From contig NZ_RAPO01000001.1 in the NCBI RefSeq assembly GCF_003610195.1, forward strand, positions 930,001 to 994,000: 64,000 nucleotides of DNA. The letters run 5' to 3'. Position numbers and translations under genes: made by a program. Each line of letters opens with the position of its first letter. Positions within the stretch are counted from its first letter, which is position 1. The DNA comes from Halopiger aswanensis (lineage in GTDB: Archaea; Halobacteriota; Halobacteria; Halobacteriales; Natrialbaceae). The notes below the pieces were generated by a model that did not search any database, had not been told where the DNA came from, and was given only the letters and a program-made list of their open reading frames with translations. Below, in pieces: positions 43,917 through 53,199 of the stretch.

Positions 43917-44582
43917 ATGGCCCCCGATTACTACACGAAAGCGGACTTCGTCGACGACCTCGAGGTCGATCCCGACCGCTTCGACGATCGACCGGACGAG
44001 GAAACCCTCGAGACCGTCGTCTCCAACGTCGAGGAACGAAATATCGTGGTCCACGTTTTCGACGACGGTGACGACGCCCGTGACCATCTGGCCGATCAGA
44101 TTCCCGACGGTGCCGAAGTGATGGACGGCCACTCGACGACGCTCGAGGAGATCGGCTTCACGGACGTGCTCGCGGCGGCCGACGGCTTCGAGTACGCCGG
44201 CAACGCACTCGAGGAGATCGACGACGACGAAGAGCGTTCGACCCGCCGTCGCGAGGCGACCACCGCCGACGTCTTCTTCGACGGCGCGAACGCGATCGCC
44301 GAGAGCGGCGAAATCCTCGGCGCGAACGCGCTGGGCAACGCCGTCGGCGCCTGGCCCTTCGGCGCCGAATCGCTCGTCCTCGTCGCGGGCACGAACAAGA
44401 TCGAGTCCGACTGGGAGACCGCCGTCGAGCGCATTCGCGAGTACGCGCTCCCGCTCGAGGACGCCCGCGCACGGGAGGTCTACGGCCAGGGCAGCGTCGT
44501 CGGGAAGCTCGTCTCGCTCGAGCACGAGCGGGTCGACGACCGCACGCAGTTGGTGTTGATCGACGACGAGCTCGGGTTCTGA
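43917..44582 (+). CDS. LUD-domain protein (LutC-like)
   Basis: A 221-residue LUD domain protein, the family of LutC and of the C-terminal part of LutB. It has ATSGTAE-like motifs in altered form: DGHSTTLEEIGF, DVFFDGANAIAESGEILGAN and the core LVAGTNKIESDWETAVERIR. A role in organic acid or lactate utilisation is known for LutABC, but no LutA/B is here; the function is open. An aldolase gene follows 93 bp downstream on the same strand and may share the transcript. Confidence 0.85.
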   Translation: MAPDYYTKADFVDDLEVDPDRFDDRPDEETLETVVSNVEERNIVVHVFDDGDDARDHLADQIPDGAEVMDGHSTTLEEIGFTDVLAAADGFEYAGNALEEIDDDEERSTRRREATTADVFFDGANAIAESGEILGANALGNAVGAWPFGAESLVLVAGTNKIESDWETAVERIREYALPLEDARAREVYGQGSVVGKLVSLEHERVDDRTQLVLIDDELGF

Positions 44583-44675
44583 CGCACTCCCGCACTGCCG
44601 GCAGGAACTGCGGGCCCGTCGGCCCGCGTTTCCGCCACCGGTGGCCTTTTCTCGCGGATCGGCCAACGCTTCGGC

Positions 44676-45458
44676 ATGACCTTCGTCTCGAGGCTCCGGA
44701 ACCGCGAGTCGCTCGTCGGCACCTGGGTCGCCCTGAGCGATCCGGCGATCGCCGAGATCAGCGCCCAGCTCGCGTTCGATGCCGTGATGATCGACGCCGA
44801 GCACTCGACGAACTCGATCGAGACGGTGACGGCAATGGCCCGGGCGGTCGACGCCGCGGCCGTCGAGGCCGAAACCGATCCCGGAACGATCGTTCGCCTC
44901 TCGGAGAACGATCCGACGGAGATCAAGCGCACCCTCGACGCCGGCGTCGACGGCGTGATGGCGCCGATGATCGACTCGGCCGAGGACGCCCGAAACCTCG
45001 TCGCGGCGACCCGCTACCCGCCCGAGGGCGTCCGCGGCGTCGGCTACGGTCGCGGCACCGAGTACGGGGAAGCGTTCCCCGAACACCTCGAGCGGGCCAA
45101 CGCCGAGACCCTCGCGCTCGCCCAGATCGAGACCGAATCCGGGTTCGAGAACGTCGAGGAGATCGCCGCCGTCGACGGCCTCGACGGACTGTTCGTCGGC
45201 CCGGCCGACCTCTCGGCCGCACTGGATCTGTTCGGCGAGACGGACGGCGACGAGTTTCTGGAAGCGGTCGACCGCGTGCTCGAGGCGGGCCACGCGGTCG
45301 ATAAGCCGGTCGCGACGCTCGCGTTCGAGGAGGACGAGATCGAGCGGTGGGTCGACCGCGGTTTCGACTTCGTGCTGGCCGGCGTCGACATCGACTACCT
45401 CCAGCGCGGCGGTCGGCGGGCGAAGGCGGCGTTCGAGGACGCGATCGACCGTTCGTAA
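44676..45458 (+). CDS. HpcH/HpaI-family class II pyruvate-dependent aldolase
   Basis: A 260-residue TIM-barrel aldolase. Motifs: DAVMIDAEHSTNS (metal and substrate side), TRYPPEGVRGVGYG with Arg/Gly substrate loop, IETESGFENVEEIA (Glu metal ligand region) and GPADLSAAL (Asp metal ligand). It would cleave 4-hydroxy-2-oxo acids or 2-keto-3-deoxy sugars to pyruvate. The substrate cannot be read; a link with the preceding LUD gene is only positional. Confidence 0.93.
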   Translation: MTFVSRLRNRESLVGTWVALSDPAIAEISAQLAFDAVMIDAEHSTNSIETVTAMARAVDAAAVEAETDPGTIVRLSENDPTEIKRTLDAGVDGVMAPMIDSAEDARNLVAATRYPPEGVRGVGYGRGTEYGEAFPEHLERANAETLALAQIETESGFENVEEIAAVDGLDGLFVGPADLSAALDLFGETDGDEFLEAVDRVLEAGHAVDKPVATLAFEEDEIERWVDRGFDFVLAGVDIDYLQRGGRRAKAAFEDAIDRS

Positions 45459-45459
45459 T

Positions 45460-45603
45460 CCGTCCACGCTCGAGGAGGAGTTCGTCCGCGCCGACGAGGA
45501 GTTCTCGTTCCCGTACGGGTTCAAGCACGGGACGATCCTGCCGATCACGGACGAGGAGTACGAGCGTCTGCAGGAGTACGAGAAGGATCCGTCGGAGCGG
45601 TAG
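45460..45603 (+). pseudogene. start-less gene relic after the aldolase
   Basis: Immediately after the aldolase stop, a frame with typical haloarchaeal codon use (FVRADEEFSFPYGFKHGTIL, then PITDEEYERLQEYEKDPSE) ends in TAG at 45601-45603. It has no ATG, GTG or TTG in frame and its 5' part overlaps only aldolase sequence in another frame. It looks like the 3' end of a lost gene; I do not recognise the parent family. Confidence 0.55.
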
Positions 45604-45749
45604 CGAGCGCCGGTAATCGTTTCATCCGTCGCCGTTCACACCGCGCTCGGAGAGCGATCGTCGTTCGCGATCCGCTCTCGGAGTCGCTTGTAGGGACGAC
45701 GCCGTTGTTTACCTCGTCTTCGGCCGTCTCCACCCATCGCGCCTTGCGG

Positions 45750-46142
45750 TCACGAAAACTCGATACCGTCGTTTTCGATGTAGATCTGGTGCATGTCGGC
45801 GTCGTCCGCCGTCGCTCGGACGAGTAGCGTCTCGGTAGTCGACGGTCCGTCTCGGACCGCTACGGATATCGTGTACTCGCCGTCCGTCTCGAAGACGTCC
45901 TCGATCGGCGTGTTCGGCCGGCCGTGCCCCTCGACGACGGGTACGTCGAACGTCTCGGAGAGGAGGGTTCCGCCCGACTCGTCGGTAACGGCGAGGGTAA
46001 CCGTAACCGGCGATTGGGTCTCGTTCACGAGAATGAGATCCGCCGATCCTTCTGGCCCGCCTTCGACGGCGGCGGAACAGCCGGCGAGTACGCCGGTGGC
46101 GCCGGTGGCGAACGTGTAGAGGACGGTTCTGCGGGAGGACAT
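45750..46142 (-). CDS. Tat-type lipoprotein, unknown function
   Basis: A 130-residue secreted lipoprotein with SRRTVLYTFATGATGVLAGC, a twin-Arg signal with a lipobox at Cys23. The mature part reads as a beta-sandwich (SADLILVNETQSPVTVTLAV, YTISVAVRDG) with no known catalytic motif. ATG at 46140-46142 is chosen because it gives a normal signal peptide; upstream in-frame GTG/ATG codons add only a basic extension. Confidence 0.8.
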   Translation of the reverse strand: MSSRRTVLYTFATGATGVLAGCSAAVEGGPEGSADLILVNETQSPVTVTLAVTDESGGTLLSETFDVPVVEGHGRPNTPIEDVFETDGEYTISVAVRDGPSTTETLLVRATADDADMHQIYIENDGIEFS

Positions 46143-46241
46143 TATGATCCGATTGGCGTATGCCTGCAAATAACCGCCGATTTCTGCCAGAATCCGCTAC
46201 CGCCCGTCCGATCTGTAGCCGAATTCGACCGTCGGCGACCG

Positions 46242-47912
46242 CTACAGTCGTTTGCTCACGTACGGCCCGTCCTGGTGGTAGCCGAGCTTGTTCCGGTAGT
46301 ACTCGCGAGCGCCGATACCGGAGATGACGCTGACCTTGTCGTAGCCCGCGTCGGCGGCGAGTTCCTCGGCTTTCTCCATCAGTCGGCGGCCGTAGCCCTT
46401 GTGCTGGTGTTGATCCGTCTCGCCCTCCTCGCCCATGGTCACTTCGCTGCCGTAGACGTGGAGTTCGCGGACCAGGGCGGCGTTCTCGAGTTCCGGCCGG
46501 ACGGGATCATTGGGGAACCGGAGCCGGCAGAAGCCGATCAGGAGGTCCTTGTCGAAGTCCTCGAAGGAGATGAAATGTTCCGTGCCGCCGCAGGCGTCGT
46601 AGGTCATCACGTCGAGGTCGACGTTCTCGGGTTCCTCGTCGTTCATCCCGACCTCGCGACAGCGGATGCAGTCGCAGGACCAGCCGTGCTCGTCCATGCG
46701 CTGGCGGGCCAGTTGCCGGAGGTTGGACTTCCAGACGCCGGCGTCGATGAAGTCGGCCGGAATGTCCCGCTGGACGCGCTGCAGGCGCGTGTATCGGGGG
46801 ATCATGTCCTTGATCTCCGCGATCAGTTCGGCGGCCTCGTCGTTGCCCAGCGGCTCGAACTCGCCGCGGTGCCACCAGTCGTAGGTCGCCGTGTCGCGGA
46901 CGATCAGCATCGGGTAGATCTTCAAATAATCGGGCTTCCACTCCTCCTCCTCGAAGATGCGCCGGAAGTCCTCGAGGCACATCTCCTTGGACATGCCGGG
47001 CTGGCCGGGCATCATGTGGAAGCCGACCTTGAACGCCGAGTCCCGAAGCCGCTGGTTGGCGTCCATCGACTCCTGCACGCCGTGGCCGCGGTGCATCTCC
47101 CGGTTGACCCGCTCGTAGGTCGTCTGGACGCCGACCTCGACCTTCGTCCCGCCCAGATCGAGCATCCGGTCGATCTGCTCGGGGTCGCACCAGTCGGGCT
47201 TGGTCTCGAAGGTGGTCCCGATGTTGCGGACGTCCGCGGTCTCGTTTTCGGCGATCACGTCCTCGAGGTACTTGAACTCGTACTCCTCGGGATCCTGCGC
47301 AAAGCTCTCGCCCTCGGCCGGTTCGGGCTCCTTGTCGACGTCGTAGTCGTTCATCGCCTCGAGGGCGCGCTTGACGAACCACTCCTGGTAGTCGTGCGAG
47401 CGGGCGGTCATGGTGCCGCCCATCAGGATGAGTTCGACCTTGTCGACGGGGTGGCCGATCTCCCGCAACTGCTCGAGGCGCAGCGTCACCTGCCCGTAGG
47501 GATCGTAATCGTTCTGGACGCCGCGTGCTGCGGCGGGTTCCTCGCCCGTGTAGCTCTGGGACGACGAAAATTCGGAGTCGGGCCCGCCCGGACAGTAGAG
47601 ACACTTTCCGTGCGGACAGCGCTCGGGCGAGGTCATGATCGCGACCGGCGAGACTCCCGATGCGGTGCGGACCGGCTTGCGCTGGAGCACCGCCTCGAGA
47701 TCCTCGCGGTGCTCCTGTGGCGCGTAGTCGAGCAACTCGGAGTTTTTCGGCACCTTCGGGGCCGAGTGCTCCGAGCAGGCCTCGAGTTTGGCCTTCTCGA
47801 CCTCGTCGCGCTCGATCTCGCCCGCGAGGATCCGGTCGACTAGCGTCTCACAGACCTGCCGGAAGGCGTCGGTTTCCGTGGGATCGTCGGAATCGGGCGT
47901 CTCGGTACTCAC
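46242..47912 (-). CDS. elp3: tRNA uridine-34 modification enzyme Elp3
   Basis: A 556-residue radical SAM and acetyltransferase enzyme that installs carboxymethyl-type groups on U34 of tRNAs. The iron-sulfur site is C-x4-C-x2-C (Cys99, Cys104, Cys107 in RCPHGKCLYC), followed by YCPGGPD and LILMGGTMTAR. The C-terminal GNAT domain is GYGRRLMEKAEELAADAGYD and EYYRNKLGYH. Archaea have Elp3 without Elp1/2/4-6, so it acts alone. It is independently encoded; neighbours are unrelated. Confidence 0.95.
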   Translation of the reverse strand: MSTETPDSDDPTETDAFRQVCETLVDRILAGEIERDEVEKAKLEACSEHSAPKVPKNSELLDYAPQEHREDLEAVLQRKPVRTASGVSPVAIMTSPERCPHGKCLYCPGGPDSEFSSSQSYTGEEPAAARGVQNDYDPYGQVTLRLEQLREIGHPVDKVELILMGGTMTARSHDYQEWFVKRALEAMNDYDVDKEPEPAEGESFAQDPEEYEFKYLEDVIAENETADVRNIGTTFETKPDWCDPEQIDRMLDLGGTKVEVGVQTTYERVNREMHRGHGVQESMDANQRLRDSAFKVGFHMMPGQPGMSKEMCLEDFRRIFEEEEWKPDYLKIYPMLIVRDTATYDWWHRGEFEPLGNDEAAELIAEIKDMIPRYTRLQRVQRDIPADFIDAGVWKSNLRQLARQRMDEHGWSCDCIRCREVGMNDEEPENVDLDVMTYDACGGTEHFISFEDFDKDLLIGFCRLRFPNDPVRPELENAALVRELHVYGSEVTMGEEGETDQHQHKGYGRRLMEKAEELAADAGYDKVSVISGIGAREYYRNKLGYHQDGPYVSKRL

Positions 47913-48139
47913 TACTCGATTTTGGTCGCCCGCGGCGAATAAGCGTGTCGGAGTCGCGGCTGACGGCGCCGACGGCCGATGTCGGGCTCCGCCTTACCCC
48001 TCGCAGAACGCTTCGATCGAGCCGCGCTTCGGTGTCAGTAGTGGTCGTACTGACCGTCATCGGGAATATCGGCGCGGCCCTCACGTCTCGCGCTTTCTTG
48101 CCGAACCGTTAAATCACGCCTGTGTGTAAGATAGCAGAC

Positions 48140-50554
48140 GTGCCTCCCGAGTTGTCGATCGTGCTTTCGGCGGTCGCGCTGCCGTTCGTAGTCGCGGGGC
48201 TGACGCCCCTCTTATACCGATTCCTCGGAGAGTACGTCGGCTACGCCGGCGCCGCGGTCGCGCTGACCTGCTTCGGCCTGCTCGCTTCGCAGTACGGCAC
48301 CGAGGGCCCCGTCGAACTCGCCTGGATTCCGTCGCTCGAGATCGCGATGCAGTTCTACGTCGACGGCTGGGCCCTCCTCTTTGCCCTCCTCGCGAGCGGC
48401 ATCGGGACCCTCATCTTCCTCTACTCGCCGGCGTACATGCACGGCGAGTCCCACCTCACGCGCTTCTACGCCGCCCTGCTCGCCTTTATGGGCTCGATTA
48501 TCGGCGTCGCGCTGGCGGCCAACCTCGTCGCGATCTTTCTGTTCTGGGAACTGACCAGCCTCTGCTCGTTCATCCTGATCGGCCACTACACCGAGGACGA
48601 GTCCTCCAAGTACGCCGCCCGGATGGCGATGTTCATCACCGTCGGCGGCGGCCTCTTCCTGCTTGTCGGCCTCCTCATGCTGTCGATCGTCGCCGGCGAC
48701 GCGATCGGCGCGGCGGCGACGTTCGACCTCGTCGCGATGCTCGAGAACCCCGAGGCGATGCAGCAGGGGCTCCGCGAGCGCGGCCTCTTCGTCCCCGTAC
48801 TGCTCCTGCTGGCGGTCGGCGCGGGGACCAAGTCCGCGCAGGTGCCGGTCCACTTCTGGCTGCCGAACGCGATGGCGGCCCCGACGCCGGTCTCGGCGTT
48901 CCTGCACTCGGCGACGATGGTGAAAGTCGGCGTCTACTTCATCGGCCGGGTGCGGCCGCTGCTCGTCGGCGAGGAGTGGCTGTTCCTGTTCGCGACGCTC
49001 GGGTTGACGACGATGACCGTCTGTGCGATCATGGCCGTCGCGTCGACGGACATCAAGGAACTGCTCGCGTACTCGACCGCGAGCCACCTCGGGTTGATGG
49101 TCGCCGGTTTCGGCTTCACGTCGGTCTACGGCGCCGAAACGGGCGTTTTCCACCTGCTGAACCACGCGCTGTTCAAGGCCGCGCTGTTCCTCATCGCCGG
49201 CATCATCGCCCACGAGGCCGGCACGAGAGAGATCGCGAACTTGAGCGGGCTCCGGCGGGACCTACCGATCACCGCGGCGATGACGACCGTCGTTGCACTC
49301 TCGATGGCCGGCATTCCGCCCTTCAACGGCTTCTACTCGAAGGAACTGCTGTTCGAAGCGGCCGTGGAGGCGAGCCACTACCACGACATCGGACTCCTGG
49401 GCTTGCTCTACCCCGCCGTCGCCGTCTTCGGGAGCATCTTCACCGTCCTCTACTCGCTGAAGTTCCTCTCGCTGTTCTTCGGCGAGCGGCCGGAGGCGCT
49501 CGGCCACGTCCACCGGCCCGGCGTCACGCTGCTCGTCTCGCCGGCCGTGCTGGCGCTGCTTGCGGCCGTCGTCAGCGTTCGACCCCAACTCGCGATCGAC
49601 GCGATCGTCCAGTCCGGCGTCGACGCGACGGCCGTCGATCCCCACGAGATGCACGTCGGCATCCCGACGTCGTACTCGCCCGCAGTCGGGATGAGCATCG
49701 TCACGATCGGCGTCGGCCTGCTGGCGTTCCCGTTCTACGACCGACTCCACGACGGTATCCGCGCGATTCCGCACACCCTGCCGCCGACGAGCGCGAACTG
49801 GTGGTACGACGCCATCGTCGGCAACCTCACCGGCGCGGGCGCGTGGTTCGGCTCGCGGGTCCACAACGGCCTGCTGCGAACCTACGCGACGTGGACGCTG
49901 CTGGCCACCGCCGCCCTCGCGCTGGCGGGGTTCGTCGCAACGGGTGCCGTGACGGCGACCGTCTTCGGCCTCGAGACGCCGCTGGCGATCGGGCTCGTGC
50001 TGGTCGTCGCGGTCGCCGCCGGACTCGCGGTCGTGACTTCCGATTCCCACGTTGCGGGCGTGCTCACGCTCTCGATTCTGGGCTTCATGGTCGCGATCTT
50101 CTACATCCTCGGCAGCGCGCCGGACCTCGCGCTGACCCAGTTGGTCGTCGAGACGCTCGTGTTGCTGATCTTTCTGCTCGTGATCGAGGAGATTCCCGAG
50201 TACTACGAGGTCAGCCTCGGCGAGTACGCCCGCGATGCGGTCGTTTCCGTCGCCGTCGGCGCGACCGTGTTCGTCACCGTGCTCGTCGCGACCGACGCTC
50301 GCCCCGCCGGGAGCACGGACATCGCCGAGGCCTACGCCAATCTGGCGGTCCCCGAGGGCGGCGGCACCAACATCGTCAACGTGACCCTCGTGGATTTCCG
50401 CGGTTTCGACACCCTCGGCGAGCTCGTCGTCGTCGCGCTCGCTGCGATCTCGATCCTCACGCTGATCGTCATGCGGGCCGGCGGTACCGGCGGCGCCGAC
50501 GGGACTGCCCCCATCGAGGACAGCACCAGTCGCACTCGAGGTGATGACGAATGA
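48140..50554 (+). CDS. mrpA: Mrp Na+/H+ antiporter subunit A
   Basis: An 804-residue NuoL/MrpA-type membrane protein of the Mrp antiporter. The conserved antiporter core is visible: LFWELTSLCSFILIGHY, KSAQVPVHFWLPNAMAAPTPVSAFLHSATMVK (split here), STASHLGLMVAGFG and LNHALFKAALFLIAG. The C-terminal ~200 residues hold the MrpA/MrpB-like helices (TATVFGLETPLAIGLVLVVA, ALTQLVVETLVLLIFLLVIE). GTG at 48140 gives VPPELSIVLSAVALPF; the frame can start 6 codons earlier. It is the first gene of a tightly packed operon mrpABCDEFG. Confidence 0.94.
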   Translation: MPPELSIVLSAVALPFVVAGLTPLLYRFLGEYVGYAGAAVALTCFGLLASQYGTEGPVELAWIPSLEIAMQFYVDGWALLFALLASGIGTLIFLYSPAYMHGESHLTRFYAALLAFMGSIIGVALAANLVAIFLFWELTSLCSFILIGHYTEDESSKYAARMAMFITVGGGLFLLVGLLMLSIVAGDAIGAAATFDLVAMLENPEAMQQGLRERGLFVPVLLLLAVGAGTKSAQVPVHFWLPNAMAAPTPVSAFLHSATMVKVGVYFIGRVRPLLVGEEWLFLFATLGLTTMTVCAIMAVASTDIKELLAYSTASHLGLMVAGFGFTSVYGAETGVFHLLNHALFKAALFLIAGIIAHEAGTREIANLSGLRRDLPITAAMTTVVALSMAGIPPFNGFYSKELLFEAAVEASHYHDIGLLGLLYPAVAVFGSIFTVLYSLKFLSLFFGERPEALGHVHRPGVTLLVSPAVLALLAAVVSVRPQLAIDAIVQSGVDATAVDPHEMHVGIPTSYSPAVGMSIVTIGVGLLAFPFYDRLHDGIRAIPHTLPPTSANWWYDAIVGNLTGAGAWFGSRVHNGLLRTYATWTLLATAALALAGFVATGAVTATVFGLETPLAIGLVLVVAVAAGLAVVTSDSHVAGVLTLSILGFMVAIFYILGSAPDLALTQLVVETLVLLIFLLVIEEIPEYYEVSLGEYARDAVVSVAVGATVFVTVLVATDARPAGSTDIAEAYANLAVPEGGGTNIVNVTLVDFRGFDTLGELVVVALAAISILTLIVMRAGGTGGADGTAPIEDSTSRTRGDDE

Positions 50555-50679
50555 GACGGAGCCGACAGCCTTCGACGGTAGTATCGACGCGAGACGACCG
50601 GGAGCGAAAAGGACACCGAACCCCCACCCGCAGTCGCCGACACCGGACCCCCACCCACAGCCGAGGTGAGCGCCGATGA
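50551..50679 (+). CDS. Arg-rich 42-codon ORF between mrpA and mrpB
   Basis: A frame opens at ATG 50551 within the mrpA stop (ATGA) and closes at TGA 50677-50679 inside the mrpB ATG (ATGA again), reading MRRSRQPSTVVSTRDDRERK and then repeats around RTPTRSRRHRTPTHSR. The second half comes from two copies of an ACCCCCACCC-type repeat. It could be a coupling ORF or a chance frame in a degenerate repeat; no homologue known to me. Confidence 0.4.
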   Translation: MRRSRQPSTVVSTRDDRERKGHRTPTRSRRHRTPTHSRGERR

Positions 50680-51140
50680 CCACCGTCATCATGCGCACGA
50701 CCGCGCGGGCGGTCGTCCCGATCATTCTGGTCGTCGCCATCGCGCTGTTCGTGGAGGGTCACAACCTCCCCGGCGGCGGCTTCATCGGGGGCGTGCTCAC
50801 GGTGACGGCCTTCGCCGTGCTCTACCTCGCGTTCGGACTCGACTTCTTAGAGCGCGGCGTGCTCGGCCGCGACGTCGAACCCGGGAAGGAACCCTCGCGG
50901 GATCGGGTCGTCGTGGCCTACCGCCGGATCTTCGAGTACGGCCTCGCGATCGCCGTCGGCAGCGGGCTGGCGCCGCTGCTGTTCGATCTGCCCTTCCTCT
51001 CTCAGACCTACTGGGAGTTCGAGGGCGTGCCGATCTACGGCACCGTCGAGGTGGCGAGCGCGATGGCGTTCGACTTCGGCGTCTACTGCGTCGTCGTCGG
51101 TGGCCTGCTCACGATCCTCTCGGTGGTGGGAGCAGAATGA
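50676..51140 (+). CDS. mrpB: Mrp Na+/H+ antiporter subunit B
   Basis: A 154-residue MnhB-type subunit with four helices: VVPIILVVAIALFVEGHNLP (with GHNLPGGGFIGGVLT), TVTAFAVLYLAFGLDF, and a C-terminal YGLAIAVGSGLAPLLF and DFGVYCVVVGGLLTILSVV. It sits in the Mrp membrane complex. ATG at 50676 follows a short inter-gene segment after mrpA; the start of mrpC overlaps its stop (ATGA at 51137-51140). Confidence 0.9.
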   Translation: MTTVIMRTTARAVVPIILVVAIALFVEGHNLPGGGFIGGVLTVTAFAVLYLAFGLDFLERGVLGRDVEPGKEPSRDRVVVAYRRIFEYGLAIAVGSGLAPLLFDLPFLSQTYWEFEGVPIYGTVEVASAMAFDFGVYCVVVGGLLTILSVVGAE

Positions 51141-51499
51141 CGGCCGTCGTCCTCGCCGCGGTGATCGGCGCGCTGTTCGCGCTCGGCACCTTCCTGCTGC
51201 TCCGGCGGGACCTGATCCGGGTCGTCTGGGGGCTGGCGATCATCAGCCAGGCCGCGAACGTCTACCTGCTGGCGATGGGCGGCATTACGGAGGGGACCGC
51301 CGAGACGGTGCCCGTCCTCGAGGGCCACGGCCACGAGGTCCACGTTCCGGTGGGCGTCGCGGACCCGCTCGTACAGGCGCTCGTGCTGACGGCCATCGTG
51401 ATCGGCTTCGGCATGACTGCCTTCGCGCTGGTGCTCTCGTATCGGGTCTACGAGGAACACGATACGCTCGACGTCTCCGAACTGGGTGATCGCGAATGA
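51137..51499 (+). CDS. mrpC: Mrp Na+/H+ antiporter subunit C
   Basis: A 120-residue NuoK-like subunit with three helices (AVVLAAVIGALFALGTFLLL, RVVWGLAIISQAANVYLLA, LVQALVLTAIVIGFGMTAFA). The VQALVLTAIVIGFGM part is the family signature with the buried Glu position here replaced by the usual Gln/Asn-free helix; the loop between TM2 and TM3 is His/Gly rich. Overlaps mrpB and mrpD by ATGA. Confidence 0.92.
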   Translation: MTAVVLAAVIGALFALGTFLLLRRDLIRVVWGLAIISQAANVYLLAMGGITEGTAETVPVLEGHGHEVHVPVGVADPLVQALVLTAIVIGFGMTAFALVLSYRVYEEHDTLDVSELGDRE

Positions 51500-53199
51500 C
51501 GGTGCTCGGATCAGTGGCGCCGCTCGCCGCAGTCCCGGTCGGCACCGAATCCCAACTGGTGATCGCCCCGATGCTGATCGTCCTCGTGGCGGCCGTCGCC
51601 AGCTTACTGCTCGGTCGCTGGCCCCGCGCCCGGATCGGCGTCAGCCTCGCGGGCGGGGCGGCCTACGCGGTCGCCGTCGCGGCGATCGACTGGTACATCG
51701 TCCTCGCGCCGGACGCACCCGGAATCGCGACCTATCAGGTCGGCGACTGGGTCGCCCCGGTCGGGATCACGCTCGTCGTCGACGGCCTGTCGGCGTTCAT
51801 GCTGACGATGGTCGCCGTCCTGGGGATCGCGTCGCTCGTGTTTTCGACGCGGGTCCTCCCCGAAATCGACCGCCGGAGCTACTACTTTCCGCTCTTTCAC
51901 TTTCTGGCGCTCGGCGTTACCGGCGCCTTCCTCACCGGCGACCTGTTCAACCTGTTCGTCTGGTTCGAGGTGATGCTGATGGCGAGTTACATCTTCGTCG
52001 CCTACTACGGCGGGCCCCAGCACACCCGCGCGGCCTTCTGGTACGTCTCGCTGAACCTGCTGGCCAGCGCCGTCTTCCTGCTCGGCGTCGGCGGCATCTA
52101 CGCCGTGACCGGGACGCTCAACATGGCCGACCTCTCGAGGCGCCTCGCGGACTCCGCGGCCTTCGGCATCGAACCCGAGGCGGCACTCGGGCTCTACGCC
52201 CTGCTCCTGTCGGTGTTCGCCATCAAGGCCGGCCTCGTCCCCTTCCAGTTCTGGATTCCGACCGCCTACCGGGCCGCGCCGCCCCAGATCAGTGCGCTGT
52301 TGGCCGGCGCGACGAAGAAAGTCGGCATCTACGCGATCATTCGCCTGTCCTTTACGGTGTTCGCCGGTGCGCCGATCGCCGTGGATCTCTCGATTCCGGG
52401 CACCGGCGTCGGCATCGCCGGCGACTCGCCGCTCATCTTCGTCGGTGCCGCCCTCTTCGTCATGGCCGCCGCCAGCATCCTCGTCGGCGGGATCGGCGCC
52501 GTCGGCCGCGACTCTATCGAGGGCGTGCTCGCGTACTCGAGCATCGGGCAGGTCGGCTTCATCGCGATTCCGGTCGCGATCGCGGCCACCACCGCCAGCG
52601 CGGAGTTGCGCCACCTCGCGATCGTCGCCGCGCTAGTGTACGCGCTCAACCACACGCTGGCGAAGGGGCTCCTGTTCCTGACGGTCGGCGCGGTCCGCTC
52701 GGCGACCGGCACGAGTAGGCTGGCCGACCTCGGCGGACTGGCGGAGCGATCGCCGATGCTCGCGATCCCCTTCTTCATCGCCTCGCTCTCGCTCGTGGGC
52801 ATCCCGCCGCTGTCGGGCTTCTTCGGGAAGTTCCTCGTCTTCGATTCGGCCGCTCGAGCCGAAGCCGCATCGGTGATCGTCCTCCTCCTGGTCGGCTCGT
52901 TGCTGACCATCGCGTACGCGACGCGGGTGTGGAACCGGAGCTTTTGGGGTGATCGAACGCCGGCGGTCGAGAACGCGACGACGGACGGGGTACAACTGGC
53001 CGTCCTGGCCGTCCTCGCCGCGGCGATCGTGCTGGTCGGCGTCGGCTTCGAACCCGTCTACGAGTTCGCCGACGCGGCCGCTACCGCCGCGGTCGACGCC
53101 GACGCGTACGTCGACGCCGTCGATCCGGCCGACGCAAGCGATCTCGAGTTGCCGGACGACGGCGCCGGTAACGGAACCGAAAGCGGAGGTGGACACTGA
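51496..53199 (+). CDS. mrpD: Mrp Na+/H+ antiporter subunit D
   Basis: A 567-residue NuoM/N-like antiporter subunit with 14 or so helices. Key motifs: LFNLFVWFEVMLMASYIFVA, AIKAGLVPFQFWIPTAYRAA with the membrane Lys, LAGATKKVGIYAIIRLSF, YSSIGQVGFIAIPVAIA and LNHTLAKGLLFLTVGAVR. A hydrophilic Asp-rich C-terminus is haloarchaeal. Its start overlaps the mrpC stop, and its stop shares the A with mrpE (TGATG at 53197-53201). Likely one of the two ion-translocating subunits. Confidence 0.94.
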   Translation: MTVLGSVAPLAAVPVGTESQLVIAPMLIVLVAAVASLLLGRWPRARIGVSLAGGAAYAVAVAAIDWYIVLAPDAPGIATYQVGDWVAPVGITLVVDGLSAFMLTMVAVLGIASLVFSTRVLPEIDRRSYYFPLFHFLALGVTGAFLTGDLFNLFVWFEVMLMASYIFVAYYGGPQHTRAAFWYVSLNLLASAVFLLGVGGIYAVTGTLNMADLSRRLADSAAFGIEPEAALGLYALLLSVFAIKAGLVPFQFWIPTAYRAAPPQISALLAGATKKVGIYAIIRLSFTVFAGAPIAVDLSIPGTGVGIAGDSPLIFVGAALFVMAAASILVGGIGAVGRDSIEGVLAYSSIGQVGFIAIPVAIAATTASAELRHLAIVAALVYALNHTLAKGLLFLTVGAVRSATGTSRLADLGGLAERSPMLAIPFFIASLSLVGIPPLSGFFGKFLVFDSAARAEAASVIVLLLVGSLLTIAYATRVWNRSFWGDRTPAVENATTDGVQLAVLAVLAAAIVLVGVGFEPVYEFADAAATAAVDADAYVDAVDPADASDLELPDDGAGNGTESGGGH

